A stretch of DNA of 64,000 nucleotides from Lutibacter sp. Hel_I_33_5 (GCF_007827455.1 NZ_VISM01000001.1:1775501-1839500), one strand, 5' to 3'. Positions 37,803 through 47,969 are shown, numbered from the stretch's first letter. Numbers and translations: made by a program. Notes: generated by a model from the letters alone, not told the origin.

Positions 37803-39146
37803 TTATACGATTCCTTGAGCTAACATTGCGTCAGCAACCTTAACAAAACCAGCAATATTTGCGCCAGTAATATAATCTACAGAACCATCTTCTTTAGTAC
37901 CGTATTGAACACAAGAAGCGTGAATTTCTTTCATAATTTGTTTTAACTTTTCGTCTACCTCTTCTCTTGTCCAACTTAAACGTAAAGAATTCTGACTCAT
38001 TTCTAAACCAGAAGTTGCAACACCACCAGCATTAGATGCTTTTCCAGGAGCAAATAAAATATTTGCTTTTTGGAATTCTATAATTGCTTCTGGTGTAGAG
38101 GGCATATTTGCTCCTTCTGCCACACAAATACATCCGTTTTCAACTAATGTTTTTGCTTCTTCACCATTTAACTCATTCTGAGTTGCACAAGGCAATGCTA
38201 CATCACATTTAACAGACCAAGGTCTCTCTCCTGCAAAGAATTTTGCATTTGGATACTTTTCTACATATTCGTTTATTCTCCCTCTTCTTTCATTTTTAAT
38301 TTCCATCACATAGGCTAATTTATCAGCATCAATTCCGTCAGCATCATAAATATATCCAGAAGAATCAGAAAGTGTAACCACTTTTCCACCTAATTGGGTT
38401 GCTTTCTCAGTAGCATATTGTGCCACATTACCAGAACCAGAAACTACTACCGTTTTACCTTTAATAGAATCGTTGTTTCGGTTTAACATATTTTCTGCAA
38501 AATACACATCTCCATACCCAGTTGCTTCTGGTCTAATTAAAGATCCACCCCAAGTTGCTCCTTTACCAGTTAAAACTCCTGTAAAAGAATTTTTTAGTTT
38601 TTTATACATTCCGAACATGTAACCAATCTCCCTTCCTCCAACACCAATATCTCCAGCAGGAACATCTGTATTATGTCCAATATGTTTACACAATTCACTC
38701 ATAAAAGCATGACAGAAACGCATAATTTCATTGTCTGATTTTCCTTTAGGGTCAAAATCTGATCCTCCTTTTCCACCACCCATTGGTAGTGTTGTTAAAG
38801 AGTTTTTAAAGACTTGCTCAAAAGCTAAGAATTTTAAAATACTTGCATTTACGGTTGGATGAAAACGTAACCCTCCTTTATAAGGACCAATTGCAGAATT
38901 CATTTGAACTCTATAGCCTCTATTTACTTGAATTTCTCCACTATCATCTACCCAAGAAACTCTAAAAGAAATTAAACGTTCTGGTTCTACCATTCTTAGT
39001 AAAATATTTTTACCGTGATAAATATCATTCTTAATGATATAAGGAATTACAGTTTCTGCAACTTCTTGCACCGCTTGCAAGAATTCTGGCTCGTGGTTAT
39101 TTCTTTTTTTAACCAGGTCCATAAACCCTTTTATTTTTTCCTCCAT
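37803..39146 (-). CDS. gdhA: NADP-type glutamate dehydrogenase
   Basis: The 447-residue enzyme interconverts 2-oxoglutarate plus ammonia and glutamate. The family signature PMGGGKGGSDFDPKGKSD carries the catalytic Lys region, and the dinucleotide-binding segment VVVSGSGNVAQYATEKA follows. Length and sequence are of the hexameric NADP type (as in E. coli GdhA) used for ammonia assimilation. A clear promoter and terminator flank the gene, so it is monocistronic. Confidence 0.97.
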   Translation of the reverse strand: MEEKIKGFMDLVKKRNNHEPEFLQAVQEVAETVIPYIIKNDIYHGKNILLRMVEPERLISFRVSWVDDSGEIQVNRGYRVQMNSAIGPYKGGLRFHPTVNASILKFLAFEQVFKNSLTTLPMGGGKGGSDFDPKGKSDNEIMRFCHAFMSELCKHIGHNTDVPAGDIGVGGREIGYMFGMYKKLKNSFTGVLTGKGATWGGSLIRPEATGYGDVYFAENMLNRNNDSIKGKTVVVSGSGNVAQYATEKATQLGGKVVTLSDSSGYIYDADGIDADKLAYVMEIKNERRGRINEYVEKYPNAKFFAGERPWSVKCDVALPCATQNELNGEEAKTLVENGCICVAEGANMPSTPEAIIEFQKANILFAPGKASNAGGVATSGLEMSQNSLRLSWTREEVDEKLKQIMKEIHASCVQYGTKEDGSVDYITGANIAGFVKVADAMLAQGIV

Positions 39147-39192
39147 AATTTTTAATGTGTTTTTTTATGAATCTTTCAAAAATTTGATGCGA

Positions 39193-39222
39193 CAAATATA
39201 GTTATTTTCTTTATTCGCAAAA
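39193..39222 (-). promoter_or_regulatory. Promoter of gdhA
   Basis: On the minus strand TTTTG (plus 39218-39222) and the exact -7 TATATTTG (plus 39193-39200) are 17 bases apart. The predicted start is about 40 bases before the gdhA ATG. Confidence 0.75.
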
Positions 39223-39325
39223 TAAAAAAGATTTTTATTTATAATCTTAACCCCTAATTTCAATCGATTTCGTTTGGGGTTTAGGTTTTGTTATCATTTA
39301 AAATCTAAAACATCTTAAAAAACAC

Positions 39326-39333
39326 TAAATTTG
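39326..39333 (+). promoter_or_regulatory. -7 element of the pheS operon
   Basis: TAAATTTG matches TAnnTTTG exactly and lies 26 bases before the ATG at 39360. No -33 TTG was found at the usual distance. Confidence 0.5.
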
Positions 39334-39359
39334 TACCCTTAATATTGGGAATTTTTAAG

Positions 39360-40379
39360 ATGTTAGACAAAGTAAAAGAACTTATTGGTGATGTTAAAAG
39401 CTTTCAAACTTCGTCGAAAGAAGAGATAGAAGCTTTCAGAATTAAATATTTGGGTAGTAAAGGTTTGTTAAAAGATCTTTTTGCGGAATTTAAAAATGTA
39501 GATGCACATTTAAGAAAAGACTTTGGTCAAGCATTAAATAACTTAAAAAAATCTGCTGAAGAAAAAGTTAGTGAATTAAACGATTCTTTAGAAAATTCAT
39601 CCGAAGAAAAAAGTTTTTATGGCGACTTAACACGTCCGTCTGAGCCTATTGAATTAGGTTCTCGTCATCCAATATCCTTGGTTAAAAATCAAATTATTGA
39701 TGTTTTTAACAGAATTGGTTTTACCATTTCTGAAGGTCCTGAAATTGAAGATGATTGGCATAATTTTACGGCATTAAACTTACCAGAATATCACCCTGCG
39801 CGTGATATGCAGGATACCTTTTTTATTGAACAAAATCCAGATATTTTATTAAGAACACATACGTCTTCTGTACAAGTTCGTTATATGGAAAATAACGAAC
39901 CTCCAATAAGAACTATTTCTCCTGGAAGAGTTTTTAGAAACGAAGATATTTCTGCGAGGGCACATTGTATTTTTCATCAAGTTGAAGGTTTATATATTGA
40001 TACTGATGTTTCTTTTGCTGATTTAAAACAAACGCTTTTATATTTTACAAAAGAGATGTTTGGAAAATCGAAAATCCGTTTACGACCTTCTTATTTCCCG
40101 TTTACAGAGCCAAGTGCAGAAGTAGATATTTATTGGGGATTAGAAACTGAAACCGATTACAGAATAACAAAAGGTACAGGTTGGTTAGAAATTATGGGCT
40201 GTGGAATGGTAGATCCTAATGTGTTGAAAAACGCGAATATAGATCCTACAAAATATTCTGGTTATGCTTTTGGTATGGGAATAGAACGTATTGCCATGTT
40301 ATTGTATCAAATACCAGATATTAGAATGTTTTACGAAAACGATAAACGTTTCTTAGAGCAATTTAAGTCAGTTATTTAA
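39360..40379 (+). CDS. pheS: Phenylalanyl-tRNA synthetase alpha subunit
   Basis: This 339-residue class II synthetase subunit has an N-terminal coiled coil (about 1-85). Motif 2 is LLRTHTSSVQVRYM with FRNEDISARAHCIFHQVEG, and motif 3 lies near YAFGMGIERIAMLLY. The frame begins five codons earlier at 39345; MLDKVKEL at 39360 is the family start. The beta subunit gene (pheT) is not in this window; Bacteroidota often carry the two apart. Confidence 0.96.
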   Translation: MLDKVKELIGDVKSFQTSSKEEIEAFRIKYLGSKGLLKDLFAEFKNVDAHLRKDFGQALNNLKKSAEEKVSELNDSLENSSEEKSFYGDLTRPSEPIELGSRHPISLVKNQIIDVFNRIGFTISEGPEIEDDWHNFTALNLPEYHPARDMQDTFFIEQNPDILLRTHTSSVQVRYMENNEPPIRTISPGRVFRNEDISARAHCIFHQVEGLYIDTDVSFADLKQTLLYFTKEMFGKSKIRLRPSYFPFTEPSAEVDIYWGLETETDYRITKGTGWLEIMGCGMVDPNVLKNANIDPTKYSGYAFGMGIERIAMLLYQIPDIRMFYENDKRFLEQFKSVI

Positions 40380-40384
40380 ACTTT

Positions 40385-40780
40385 TTGAAAAAAGACATCC
40401 AAATACCAGAAGTTACTAATGTAGAAATTGCAGCGGTTTATGAATACAATGATATTTATAAAACTGATGATTGGAATATCTACATCATTAATAATAAAGA
40501 TGTTGATTTAGAAATGATTGTTGTTGTAACACAGGGTTTTTCTGAAACCAAAACCACAACATTAACGAGAAAAAAATTAGATAAACTTCCTGCAAATTCA
40601 TTTGCAAAATTAGAATTTATTCAACCTGAATTATTCAAATTAAACAATCGTTTTCAAGTCACTTTTTTTGATGGAAATACGTTGTTTGATAAAACATTTC
40701 TATTTGAAAAAAACACCGTTAAAGAAGGAGCTCTTCGGTTAATCCCTGAAATAAAAAAACGAGGGGTTTTGGCAAAATAG
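40385..40780 (+). CDS. Hypothetical protein co-transcribed with pheS, TTG start
   Basis: The 131-residue protein begins with a TTG codon 5 bases after the pheS stop (MKKDIQIPEVTNVEIAAVYEYN). No ATG lies near the start, and the N-terminal pattern is coherent from the TTG. It has a beta-rich sequence (WNIYIINNKDVDLEMIVVVTQG) without signal or helices. In flavobacteria such genes after pheS have sometimes been labelled as PheRS-related, but no synthetase motif is visible. The last base abuts the stop of the convergent antiporter gene. Confidence 0.7.
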   Translation: MKKDIQIPEVTNVEIAAVYEYNDIYKTDDWNIYIINNKDVDLEMIVVVTQGFSETKTTTLTRKKLDKLPANSFAKLEFIQPELFKLNNRFQVTFFDGNTLFDKTFLFEKNTVKEGALRLIPEIKKRGVLAK

Positions 40781-42256
40781 CTATCCAAAAAAACCAAACA
40801 ACAAATACATTACTACTGTAATTCCGCCACCAATTAACGCATATGGTAATTGTGTTTTAACATGATCTATATGATCACTCGCCGACGCCATAGAAGATAT
40901 AATAGAAGTATCTGAAATTGGTGAACAATGATCACCAAAAATTCCACCACCTAAAGTAGCGGCTACAATTAACGTAACATTTGCAGTATGAATATTTGCC
41001 ATCGGAATTGAAATTGCTAACATAATTGCAAAAGTTCCCCAAGAAGTTCCTGTAGAAAAAGCAATAAACGAACTGATGATAAAAACGACTGCTGGCAATA
41101 ATTCAGGAGACAACCAATCTTTTGTTACATTAGCAACATATATTCCTGTTTCTAACTCTTTACAAACATTTCCTATAGCAAACGCCAACAGCATTAATAA
41201 AGCTAAAGGCATTAACTCGCTAATTCCTTTTAAAGTTAAATTTACAGCTTCTTTTGGTTTCATAATTCCTTGAATAAAATACATTATCATAGCAACCAAT
41301 AATGCAGTTATTACGGCATATAAAACAGAAGAAGATCCTGATCCTTTTCCAATAGCTTGCATAGCGTGATCAAAAAATGAAGTTGATTTTTCAATTGAAC
41401 CCCATCCTGTATAAATTAAATTAATTGGCATCATGAAAACCATCACCAAAAGCGGTACAATCATATTATATGCTTTTGCTTTAATACCTTCTTTGGGCGG
41501 AAAAGAAGTCACCTCATCGGAAATCATCGGTTTAGAATTAGGGTTCATTAACTCTCCTGTTTCTAAAGTTCTTTTTTCTGCTTTTTTCATTGGTCCGATA
41601 TCTTTTTTAGAAAAAATAACAATGAAAACAATTCCGATTGCCAATATTGGATAAAAATTATATTTAATAGAGGAAAGTAAAACTCCTATCGGATTTTTAA
41701 TTCCTTGAGTTAACAAAAGTCCCATAATAAAAGCTCCCCAAGCATTAAAAGGAATTAAAATTGAAGATGGCGCAGAACTAGAATCTGCTATGTAGGCGAG
41801 TTTCTCTCTTGGTATTTTTAGTTTATCAAAAATAGGTCTGTATAAAGTTCCGACGGTTAAAGAACTTATGCTGGTTTCCACAAATAATAAAATTCCCGTT
41901 ACGGTGGCTAAAATTTGAACCATCACTCTACTATAACCTGATTTTTTCTCTTCAAGTTTTACCAATTTTTTATTTAAAATATTAATAAAACCTTCAACAC
42001 CTCTCGAGTATTGAATAAAAATTAACAAGGCTCCAACCAAAGCACTAAACATAATAGTTCTTGTGTTTCCTTCGGATTTAAAAACATTTACCATTCCTTC
42101 TATCATTGCAATCGTTCCTTCTAAAGGATTCCAATTGTTGATAATTAACCAAGAAAACCAAATACCAAATAATAATGCGATATATACTTGTTTTGTTCTT
42201 AACGCTAAAATTATTGCGACTATTGGCGGTAAAACCGATAAGAAACCATATTCCAT
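40781..42256 (-). CDS. nhaC: NhaC-family Na+/H+ antiporter
   Basis: The 491-residue transporter has about 12 membrane helices. The pattern GDHCSPISDTSIISSMASAS in the C-terminal half and STGTSWGTFAIMLAISIPMA are characteristic of NhaC (and related malate/lactate antiporters). Na+ extrusion fits a marine host. The frame is open 14 codons further upstream, but the ATG at 42256 (MEYGFLSVLPP) is preferred; the promoter lies inside the extended frame. Confidence 0.88.
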   Translation of the reverse strand: MEYGFLSVLPPIVAIILALRTKQVYIALLFGIWFSWLIINNWNPLEGTIAMIEGMVNVFKSEGNTRTIMFSALVGALLIFIQYSRGVEGFINILNKKLVKLEEKKSGYSRVMVQILATVTGILLFVETSISSLTVGTLYRPIFDKLKIPREKLAYIADSSSAPSSILIPFNAWGAFIMGLLLTQGIKNPIGVLLSSIKYNFYPILAIGIVFIVIFSKKDIGPMKKAEKRTLETGELMNPNSKPMISDEVTSFPPKEGIKAKAYNMIVPLLVMVFMMPINLIYTGWGSIEKSTSFFDHAMQAIGKGSGSSSVLYAVITALLVAMIMYFIQGIMKPKEAVNLTLKGISELMPLALLMLLAFAIGNVCKELETGIYVANVTKDWLSPELLPAVVFIISSFIAFSTGTSWGTFAIMLAISIPMANIHTANVTLIVAATLGGGIFGDHCSPISDTSIISSMASASDHIDHVKTQLPYALIGGGITVVMYLLFGFFG

Positions 42257-42277
42257 AAAAGACTTGTTTATTTTGTT

Positions 42278-42307
42278 TAAAGATAGCAATAAAATCAAGA
42301 TGCAAAA
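42278..42307 (-). promoter_or_regulatory. Promoter of the NhaC gene
   Basis: On the minus strand TTTTG (plus 42303-42307) and TATCTTTA (plus 42278-42285) are 17 bases apart; the -7 has one mismatch to TAnnTTTG. It lies 21 bases before the ATG at 42256 and overlaps any longer version of the gene. Confidence 0.6.
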
Positions 42308-42348
42308 GCAGATTTTTTGTACATTGCTTCAACAGATTCTGTTTTATT

Positions 42349-43833
42349 ATGGCAAATAAATACATTCTTTCCTTAGATCAAGGAACAACTAGTTCTAGAG
42401 CTGTTATTGTTGATGAAAAAGGTGTGATTATTGCCATGGAACAACAAGAATTTGAGCAACTATTTCCTCATTCTGGTTGGGTAGAACATAATCCTTTAGA
42501 AATTTTAGAATCGCAATTATCTACTTTAAAAAAGGTTGTAAAAACAACGAATATTCATCCTTCAGAAATAGTCGGAATCGGAATTACAAATCAACGTGAA
42601 ACAACAGTTGTTTGGAATAAAAACACAGGAAAACCTATTTATAATGCCATCGTTTGGCAAGATAAAAGAACTGCGGTTTATTGTACTGAATTAAAAAATC
42701 GTGGATTAGAAAATCATATAAAACAAACTACTGGGTTAGTGATAGATTCCTATTTTTCTGGAACAAAAATTCATTGGATTCTAGAAAATGTTGAAAACGC
42801 GAGAAAAGAAGCTGAACAAGGAAATTTACTTTTCGGAACTGTAGACTCTTGGTTGTTATGGAATTTAACGGATAGGAAAATTCATGCAACTGATTACAGC
42901 AACGCAAGTAGAACCATGCTTTTTGATATTAAAAACTTGTGTTGGGATGATACATTATTATCAGAATTAAACATTCCTAAATCTATGTTACCAGAAGTAA
43001 AACCTTCATCATTTCATTTTGGTGATTATAAAATTGATGGTGTTAAAATTCCGATTGCTGGAATTGCTGGAGATCAACAAGCTGCTTTATTTGGACAAGC
43101 TTGTTTCAACAAAGGTGAAGCAAAAAACACGTATGGAACTGGTTGTTTTATGTTGATGAATACCGGTGAAGAATTACAGTTTTCCAAACACGGTTTATTA
43201 ACTACAATTGCTTGGGGAATTGATACTAAAGTTTATTATGCCTTAGAAGGAAGCGTTTTTGTGGCTGGTGCGGCAATTCAATGGTTGCGAGACGGTTTAG
43301 AAATAATAAAATCTGCTGAAGAAAGTGAAATTTTTGCCAATAAAGTTGAAGGTGAAAATCCTGTTGTGGTCGTTCCTGCTTTTGCAGGTTTAGGCGCTCC
43401 ATATTGGGACATGTACGCAAGAGGTGCAATTTTTGGAATCACTCGTGATACAGGAAAGAATCATTTAATAAAAGCGACTTTACAATCTTTAGCCTATCAA
43501 ACAAAAGACCTTTTAGAGGTTATGCAAAAAGATAGTGAAGCTCCTTTAAAATCGTTAAAAGTTGATGGTGGTGCTTGTGAAAATAATCTATTAATGCAGT
43601 TTCAATCTGATATACTAAATACAATAGTAGAAAGACCAAAAGTTACGGAAACAACTGTTATGGGTGCAACTTATTTAGCGGGTATTTGTGTTGGTTTATG
43701 GACCCAAGAAGAAATTCTATCGCATAGAAAAATTGACACTAACTTCTCTCCTACTTTTTCATCAGAAAAAAGGGAGAAATTATATAAAAGATGGCTAAAA
43801 GCTGTTGAACGTTCAAAAAATTGGATTGATTAA
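42349..43833 (+). CDS. glpK: Glycerol kinase
   Basis: This 494-residue cytosolic FGGY-family kinase phosphorylates glycerol to glycerol-3-phosphate. [15 protein letters not shown] (phosphate 1), IVWQDKRTA (with the glycerol contacts), [10 protein letters not shown] and [17 protein letters not shown] are all present, as is the C-terminal [14 protein letters not shown]. Length is normal. It opens a glpK / PPOX-like / glpD operon and is divergent from the NhaC gene across about 90 bases. No facilitator glpF is present here. Confidence 0.97.
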   Translation: MANKYILSLDQGTTSSRAVIVDEKGVIIAMEQQEFEQLFPHSGWVEHNPLEILESQLSTLKKVVKTTNIHPSEIVGIGITNQRETTVVWNKNTGKPIYNAIVWQDKRTAVYCTELKNRGLENHIKQTTGLVIDSYFSGTKIHWILENVENARKEAEQGNLLFGTVDSWLLWNLTDRKIHATDYSNASRTMLFDIKNLCWDDTLLSELNIPKSMLPEVKPSSFHFGDYKIDGVKIPIAGIAGDQQAALFGQACFNKGEAKNTYGTGCFMLMNTGEELQFSKHGLLTTIAWGIDTKVYYALEGSVFVAGAAIQWLRDGLEIIKSAEESEIFANKVEGENPVVVVPAFAGLGAPYWDMYARGAIFGITRDTGKNHLIKATLQSLAYQTKDLLEVMQKDSEAPLKSLKVDGGACENNLLMQFQSDILNTIVERPKVTETTVMGATYLAGICVGLWTQEEILSHRKIDTNFSPTFSSEKREKLYKRWLKAVERSKNWID

Positions 43834-43843
43834 TAAAAATAAT

Positions 43844-44389
43844 ATGGCAAAATTTACAGATAAAATTACAAGTCGTGTTCAGAAATTTATAGAGGAACAA
43901 AAAGTGTTTTTTGTGGCTACAGCTGCAAAAACTGGACGCATCAATTTATCGCCAAAAGGAATGGATTCTTTTCGTGTGATTAATGATAAAACAGTGCAAT
44001 GGTTAAGTGTTACTGGAAGCGGAAACGAAACGGCTGCTCACTTATTAAACGACAATAGAATTACGATTATGTTTTGTGCTTTTGAAGGCGCTCCGAACAT
44101 TGTAAGAATCTATGGAAAAGCATCAGAAATTAAACCAAGTGATGCAAATTGGAATGAAGTATATTCTCAATTCAAGCCCATTCCGGGAGCCAGACAAGTT
44201 TTTAATATTGATATAGAAAGCGTACAAACTTCATGTGGAATGTCAATTCCTTTTTATGAATATACCGGAGAGCGAAATCAATTAAATGATTGGGCTGAAG
44301 ATAAGGGTGAAGAAGGTATACAAGAATATTGGAAAGATAGAAATCAAACTAGTATTGATGGATTACCAACAAATATTTTAAAAAACTAA
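43844..44389 (+). CDS. Pyridoxamine 5'-phosphate oxidase-family protein
   Basis: The 181-residue FMN-binding split-barrel protein carries KVFFVATAAKTGRINLSPKG, the usual start of this superfamily, then NDNRITIMFCAFEGAPNIVRIYGKA. It is not PdxH by sequence; it is one of the many PPOX-like proteins of unknown substrate. The frame is open from 43805, but MAKFTDKITSRVQKFI at 43844 fits. It sits between glpK and glpD, with its stop sharing a base with the glpD ATG. Confidence 0.8.
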   Translation: MAKFTDKITSRVQKFIEEQKVFFVATAAKTGRINLSPKGMDSFRVINDKTVQWLSVTGSGNETAAHLLNDNRITIMFCAFEGAPNIVRIYGKASEIKPSDANWNEVYSQFKPIPGARQVFNIDIESVQTSCGMSIPFYEYTGERNQLNDWAEDKGEEGIQEYWKDRNQTSIDGLPTNILKN

Positions 44390-46035
44390 TGAGCAACTTT
44401 TCATATTTCGATAGAGAAAATATTACCAAAGATTTAAAATCAACAGAGTTTGATGTCTTAATTATTGGTGGTGGAATTACCGGTGCAGGAATCGCTTTAG
44501 ATGCAGCTTCTAGGGGAATGAAAGTAGCGATAATAGAAAAAAATGACTTTGCTTCTGGAACTTCAAGTAAATCTACAAAATTGATTCATGGCGGTTTGCG
44601 CTATTTAAAACAATTCGATTTTTGGTTGGTAAAAGAAGTGGGTACAGAACGTGCTATTGTACATAAATTAGCACCGCATTTAGTGATTCCAGAGAAGATG
44701 ATTTTGCCTTTAATTGATGGTGGAACCTATGGTTCTTGGTTAACATCAATCGGGTTAAAAGTATACGATATTTTGGCTTCCGTTGAAGGTGAGGATAAGC
44801 GTAAAATGTTAGATAAAAAAGAAGCTTTATCAAAAGAACCCTTACTTCCAAAAAAGATTCTAAACGGTGCTGGGTATTATGCTGAATATAGAACAGATGA
44901 TGCTCGTTTAACAATCGAAGTTTTAAAAACTGCTATAGAATTTGGAGCAAAAGCAATTAATTATACAGAGGCAACTGAATTTCTTTACAAAGAAAATAGA
45001 GTTGTTGGTGTAAAAGCAAAAGATTCAATAACAAATGAAGAATTTATTATAAACTCAAAATATGTGGTGAATGCTTGTGGTCCTTGGGTTGATGAATTAC
45101 GTCAAATAAATCACTCTAAAACAGGAAAAAGATTACATCTAACAAAAGGTGTTCATTTAGTGGTTGCACATGAAAAATTGCCTGTGAAACAATCTGTTTA
45201 TTTTGATATTCCTGATGGACGAATGATGTTTGCTATTCCGCGAGGAAAAGTAACTTATTTCGGAACTACAGACACTAATTATCAACAAGATAAAAATAAT
45301 GTGGAAGTAAATTTAGTAGATGCTACCTACTTAATTTCTGCCGTAAATAATATGTTTTCAGACATCAATTTAAGTTTAGATGATATTCAATCTTCTTGGG
45401 CTGGATTACGTCCTTTAATTCATGAAGAAGGAAAATCAGCTTCAGAATTATCTAGAAAAGATGAAATTTTTGTTTCTGATACAGAACTTATTTCAATTGC
45501 TGGCGGTAAATTAACAGGATATCGTAAAATGGCTGAACGTATTGTTGATTTAGTAGCAAAGAAATATAAGCGAAGATTTGACAAAGAGTTTGACGATATA
45601 AAAACTGAAGAAATAGTGCTTTCTGGTGGAACTTTTAAAAACTCTAAAGAAGTACAAAGTTATACAGACGCTATATATAATAGAATTGCTGAAGTAGATT
45701 TCTCGCAAAAAGATGCTGAATATTTAGTACATAATTACGGTAAACAAACCGATCATGTTCTTAAAAAATTTGATGACCTTTCTGATGAAAATCAGCAAGA
45801 AAAAATGATTAAAGCTGAATTGTGGTTTACCTTAAATAACGAAATGGTTTGCACACCTACTGATTTTTTTATGCGTAGAACAGGGCGTTTATTCTTTGAT
45901 CCTCAGAGTGTATTTTTATATAAAAACTTAGTTATAAAAGAAATTGGAAATCACTTTAATTGGGATGAACAAACCACTAAAAAATATCAAGAAGAATTAG
46001 AAGATAAAATAAAATTAGCAACTGAGTTTAAATAA
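44389..46035 (+). CDS. glpD: Glycerol-3-phosphate dehydrogenase, FAD-dependent
   Basis: This 548-residue membrane-associated flavoprotein oxidises glycerol-3-phosphate to dihydroxyacetone phosphate and passes electrons to quinone. The FAD motif VLIIGGGITGAGIALDAASRG and the family segments GTSSKSTKLIHGGLRYLKQ and ACGPWVDELR are present, and the C-terminal region with CTPTDFFMRRTGRLFF is the family's helical tail. The ATG overlaps the stop of the PPOX-like gene by one base (TAATG). Confidence 0.97.
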   Translation: MSNFSYFDRENITKDLKSTEFDVLIIGGGITGAGIALDAASRGMKVAIIEKNDFASGTSSKSTKLIHGGLRYLKQFDFWLVKEVGTERAIVHKLAPHLVIPEKMILPLIDGGTYGSWLTSIGLKVYDILASVEGEDKRKMLDKKEALSKEPLLPKKILNGAGYYAEYRTDDARLTIEVLKTAIEFGAKAINYTEATEFLYKENRVVGVKAKDSITNEEFIINSKYVVNACGPWVDELRQINHSKTGKRLHLTKGVHLVVAHEKLPVKQSVYFDIPDGRMMFAIPRGKVTYFGTTDTNYQQDKNNVEVNLVDATYLISAVNNMFSDINLSLDDIQSSWAGLRPLIHEEGKSASELSRKDEIFVSDTELISIAGGKLTGYRKMAERIVDLVAKKYKRRFDKEFDDIKTEEIVLSGGTFKNSKEVQSYTDAIYNRIAEVDFSQKDAEYLVHNYGKQTDHVLKKFDDLSDENQQEKMIKAELWFTLNNEMVCTPTDFFMRRTGRLFFDPQSVFLYKNLVIKEIGNHFNWDEQTTKKYQEELEDKIKLATEFK

Positions 46036-46036
46036 A

Positions 46037-47305
46037 TTACTCTTCTTTTTCACTAGCTTCGATATCTTCTGTCAAATCTAAGTTTCTTATTGTTGGACTT
46101 ACAATTCCTGTGGTAACCGCTGTAATAATTGTCATAGTTCCACCAAAAACAACTGCGGCTACTGGGCCGATTAATTTAGCAGCTAATCCGCTTTCAAAAG
46201 CTCCTAATTCATTTGATGAACCCACAAACATAGAATTTACAGACGACACTCTTCCACGCATTTCGTCGGGTGTTTTTAATTGTAAAATTGTTTGACGTAT
46301 TACCATAGAAATTCCATCTGCTGCTCCACTTACAAATAATGCTAACACGCTTACCCAGAAAATGGAAGACAATCCAAAAGCAATAATACTAAGTCCAAAA
46401 ATAAAGACTGAAATAAGCATTTTTTTACCTGTATTTTTATTGATTGGAATATAGGTTGTTATCAACATTGTTAAAATACTTCCTAGTGAAATTGATGCGT
46501 TTAAAACCCCAAAACCTTCTGGGCCAACTTTTAAAATATCTTGAGCAAAAACAGATAATATCGCTACTGTTCCGCCAAATAAAACAGCAATCATATCTAA
46601 AGTTAAAGCTCCTAAAATAGCTTTGTTTTCAAAAACAAATTGTACCCCGACCTTTAAACTTTGCATCATTGGTTCTCCAATTTTTGTATTCAAAATTGGT
46701 TTCCTTTTTATTTGAAACATAAAAATAAATGACAAAGCAACCAATATAAAAACAAGGCATAAGGTATTATCAACACCAATCCAACTAATAAAAAAACCTC
46801 CAAAAAGTGCTCCAGTAACTGCTGCTGTTTTCCAGGTACTTGTACTCCATGTCGCTGCATTATGATAAATGTTTTTTGGTACAATTAAAGCAACCAAAGA
46901 AAAAATAGTAGGGCCAAAAAACGATCGTAAAAATCCACCAAAGAACACCAATCCATAAATTGAATATAAGACTGAATTTGTAGACCAACTGTTTACAATT
47001 GTATCTGTTGTTAAAAAATATAAGCCTAAACTAATTAATGAAAAAGCAGCGGTACAAATAGCTAATAGGTTTCTTTTTTCTTTTTGATCAACAATATGCC
47101 CAGCAAATAACGCCATAGAAAACGCCGGAATGATTTCCATTAAACCAATAATTCCTAGAGACAAAGGGTCTTTGGTAATACTATAAACTTGCCATTCTAT
47201 GACAATAAACTGCATTGACCAACCGAACACTAAAAGAAACCGTACGAATAAAAAAATATTAAATTCTTTAATTCTTAGCGCTGCATAAGGGTCATTTTTT
47301 TTCAT
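46037..47305 (-). CDS. MFS transporter (MFS_3, EntS-like exporter)
   Basis: The 422-residue protein has about 12 transmembrane helices. The start (FNIFLFVRFLLVFGWSMQFIVIEWQVYSI) and the loop after helix 2 (FAGHIVDQKEKR) fit exporters of the EntS/macrolide type. The stop is one base from the convergent glpD stop. It follows the ACT-domain gene by 4 bases. Substrate unknown. Confidence 0.83.
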   Translation of the reverse strand: MKKNDPYAALRIKEFNIFLFVRFLLVFGWSMQFIVIEWQVYSITKDPLSLGIIGLMEIIPAFSMALFAGHIVDQKEKRNLLAICTAAFSLISLGLYFLTTDTIVNSWSTNSVLYSIYGLVFFGGFLRSFFGPTIFSLVALIVPKNIYHNAATWSTSTWKTAAVTGALFGGFFISWIGVDNTLCLVFILVALSFIFMFQIKRKPILNTKIGEPMMQSLKVGVQFVFENKAILGALTLDMIAVLFGGTVAILSVFAQDILKVGPEGFGVLNASISLGSILTMLITTYIPINKNTGKKMLISVFIFGLSIIAFGLSSIFWVSVLALFVSGAADGISMVIRQTILQLKTPDEMRGRVSSVNSMFVGSSNELGAFESGLAAKLIGPVAAVVFGGTMTIITAVTTGIVSPTIRNLDLTEDIEASEKEE

Positions 47306-47309
47306 AAAC

Positions 47310-47969
47310 CTAGCCTAGTTTCATATCCATTAAAATAGAAAAAGTCTCATTAATATCTTTTTCTTTTACAACAATTGTCATTTCATTTGTTGTAGAAATA
47401 ATTTCTTGTAATGGAATGTCTGCCCAAGCTAATTGTTTTAAAATAAAATAATATATCCCAGATTGTTCAAGGTTTTCTTTTGGAAGTTTTATGGTAATTG
47501 ACGCTAAATCTAATACGTTGTTGATTAAGTTTTCTTTCTTGAAAATTTCCTCAACAAAGGGTTGAAGGTTTTTACTTGTTACAATATTTGTTTCAAAAAT
47601 TCCTTGAGAAACCGTTAAGAAGTAATCTTGATTTTCTGAAGACTTCGTTAATACTTTCGCTATTTCTTTTAATAATGAAGGTGTATTTGAAAATGTAAAA
47701 TCACATAAATCTGAACGCACAATTACATCGCCTAAATCTAAGGCAATCTTTTTTATGTTCTTTCTAATTCGTAACTCACTAGCTGGAGATAGACGGTTTA
47801 TAGCCATCATTACTGCGCCAACTTTTACATCTTTTTTAAGAATTTGTGAAATCTCTGGTAAAATAATTCGTGCTAATGAAGAAACATTAATCAGTTTTTC
47901 ATTTAAAGCTTCTTCTATGAAAGGTGTTTTTCTTATGGTGCTTTCTACTGCTTCTTGAATTGTTTTCAT
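47310..47969 (-). CDS. ACT-domain regulator with N-terminal helical/winged domain
   Basis: The 219-residue protein has a helical N-terminal part (about 1-75) with KVGAVMMAINRLSPAS, resembling a small winged-helix. Two ACT-like beta-alpha-beta repeats follow (about 80-215; the second contains ILKQLAWADIPLQEIISTTNEMTIVV, shown in part). Database copies are often named aspartate kinase, but no kinase domain is present. It may sense an amino acid and regulate the MFS gene 4 bases downstream. A TACTTTTG -7 box lies 36 bases before its ATG. Confidence 0.72.
   Translation of the reverse strand: MKTIQEAVESTIRKTPFIEEALNEKLINVSSLARIILPEISQILKKDVKVGAVMMAINRLSPASELRIRKNIKKIALDLGDVIVRSDLCDFTFSNTPSLLKEIAKVLTKSSENQDYFLTVSQGIFETNIVTSKNLQPFVEEIFKKENLINNVLDLASITIKLPKENLEQSGIYYFILKQLAWADIPLQEIISTTNEMTIVVKEKDINETFSILMDMKLG

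Noticed and set aside
47310..47969. Aspartate kinase
   Set aside because: Only ACT-like repeats and a small helical N-terminus are present; there is no kinase domain.
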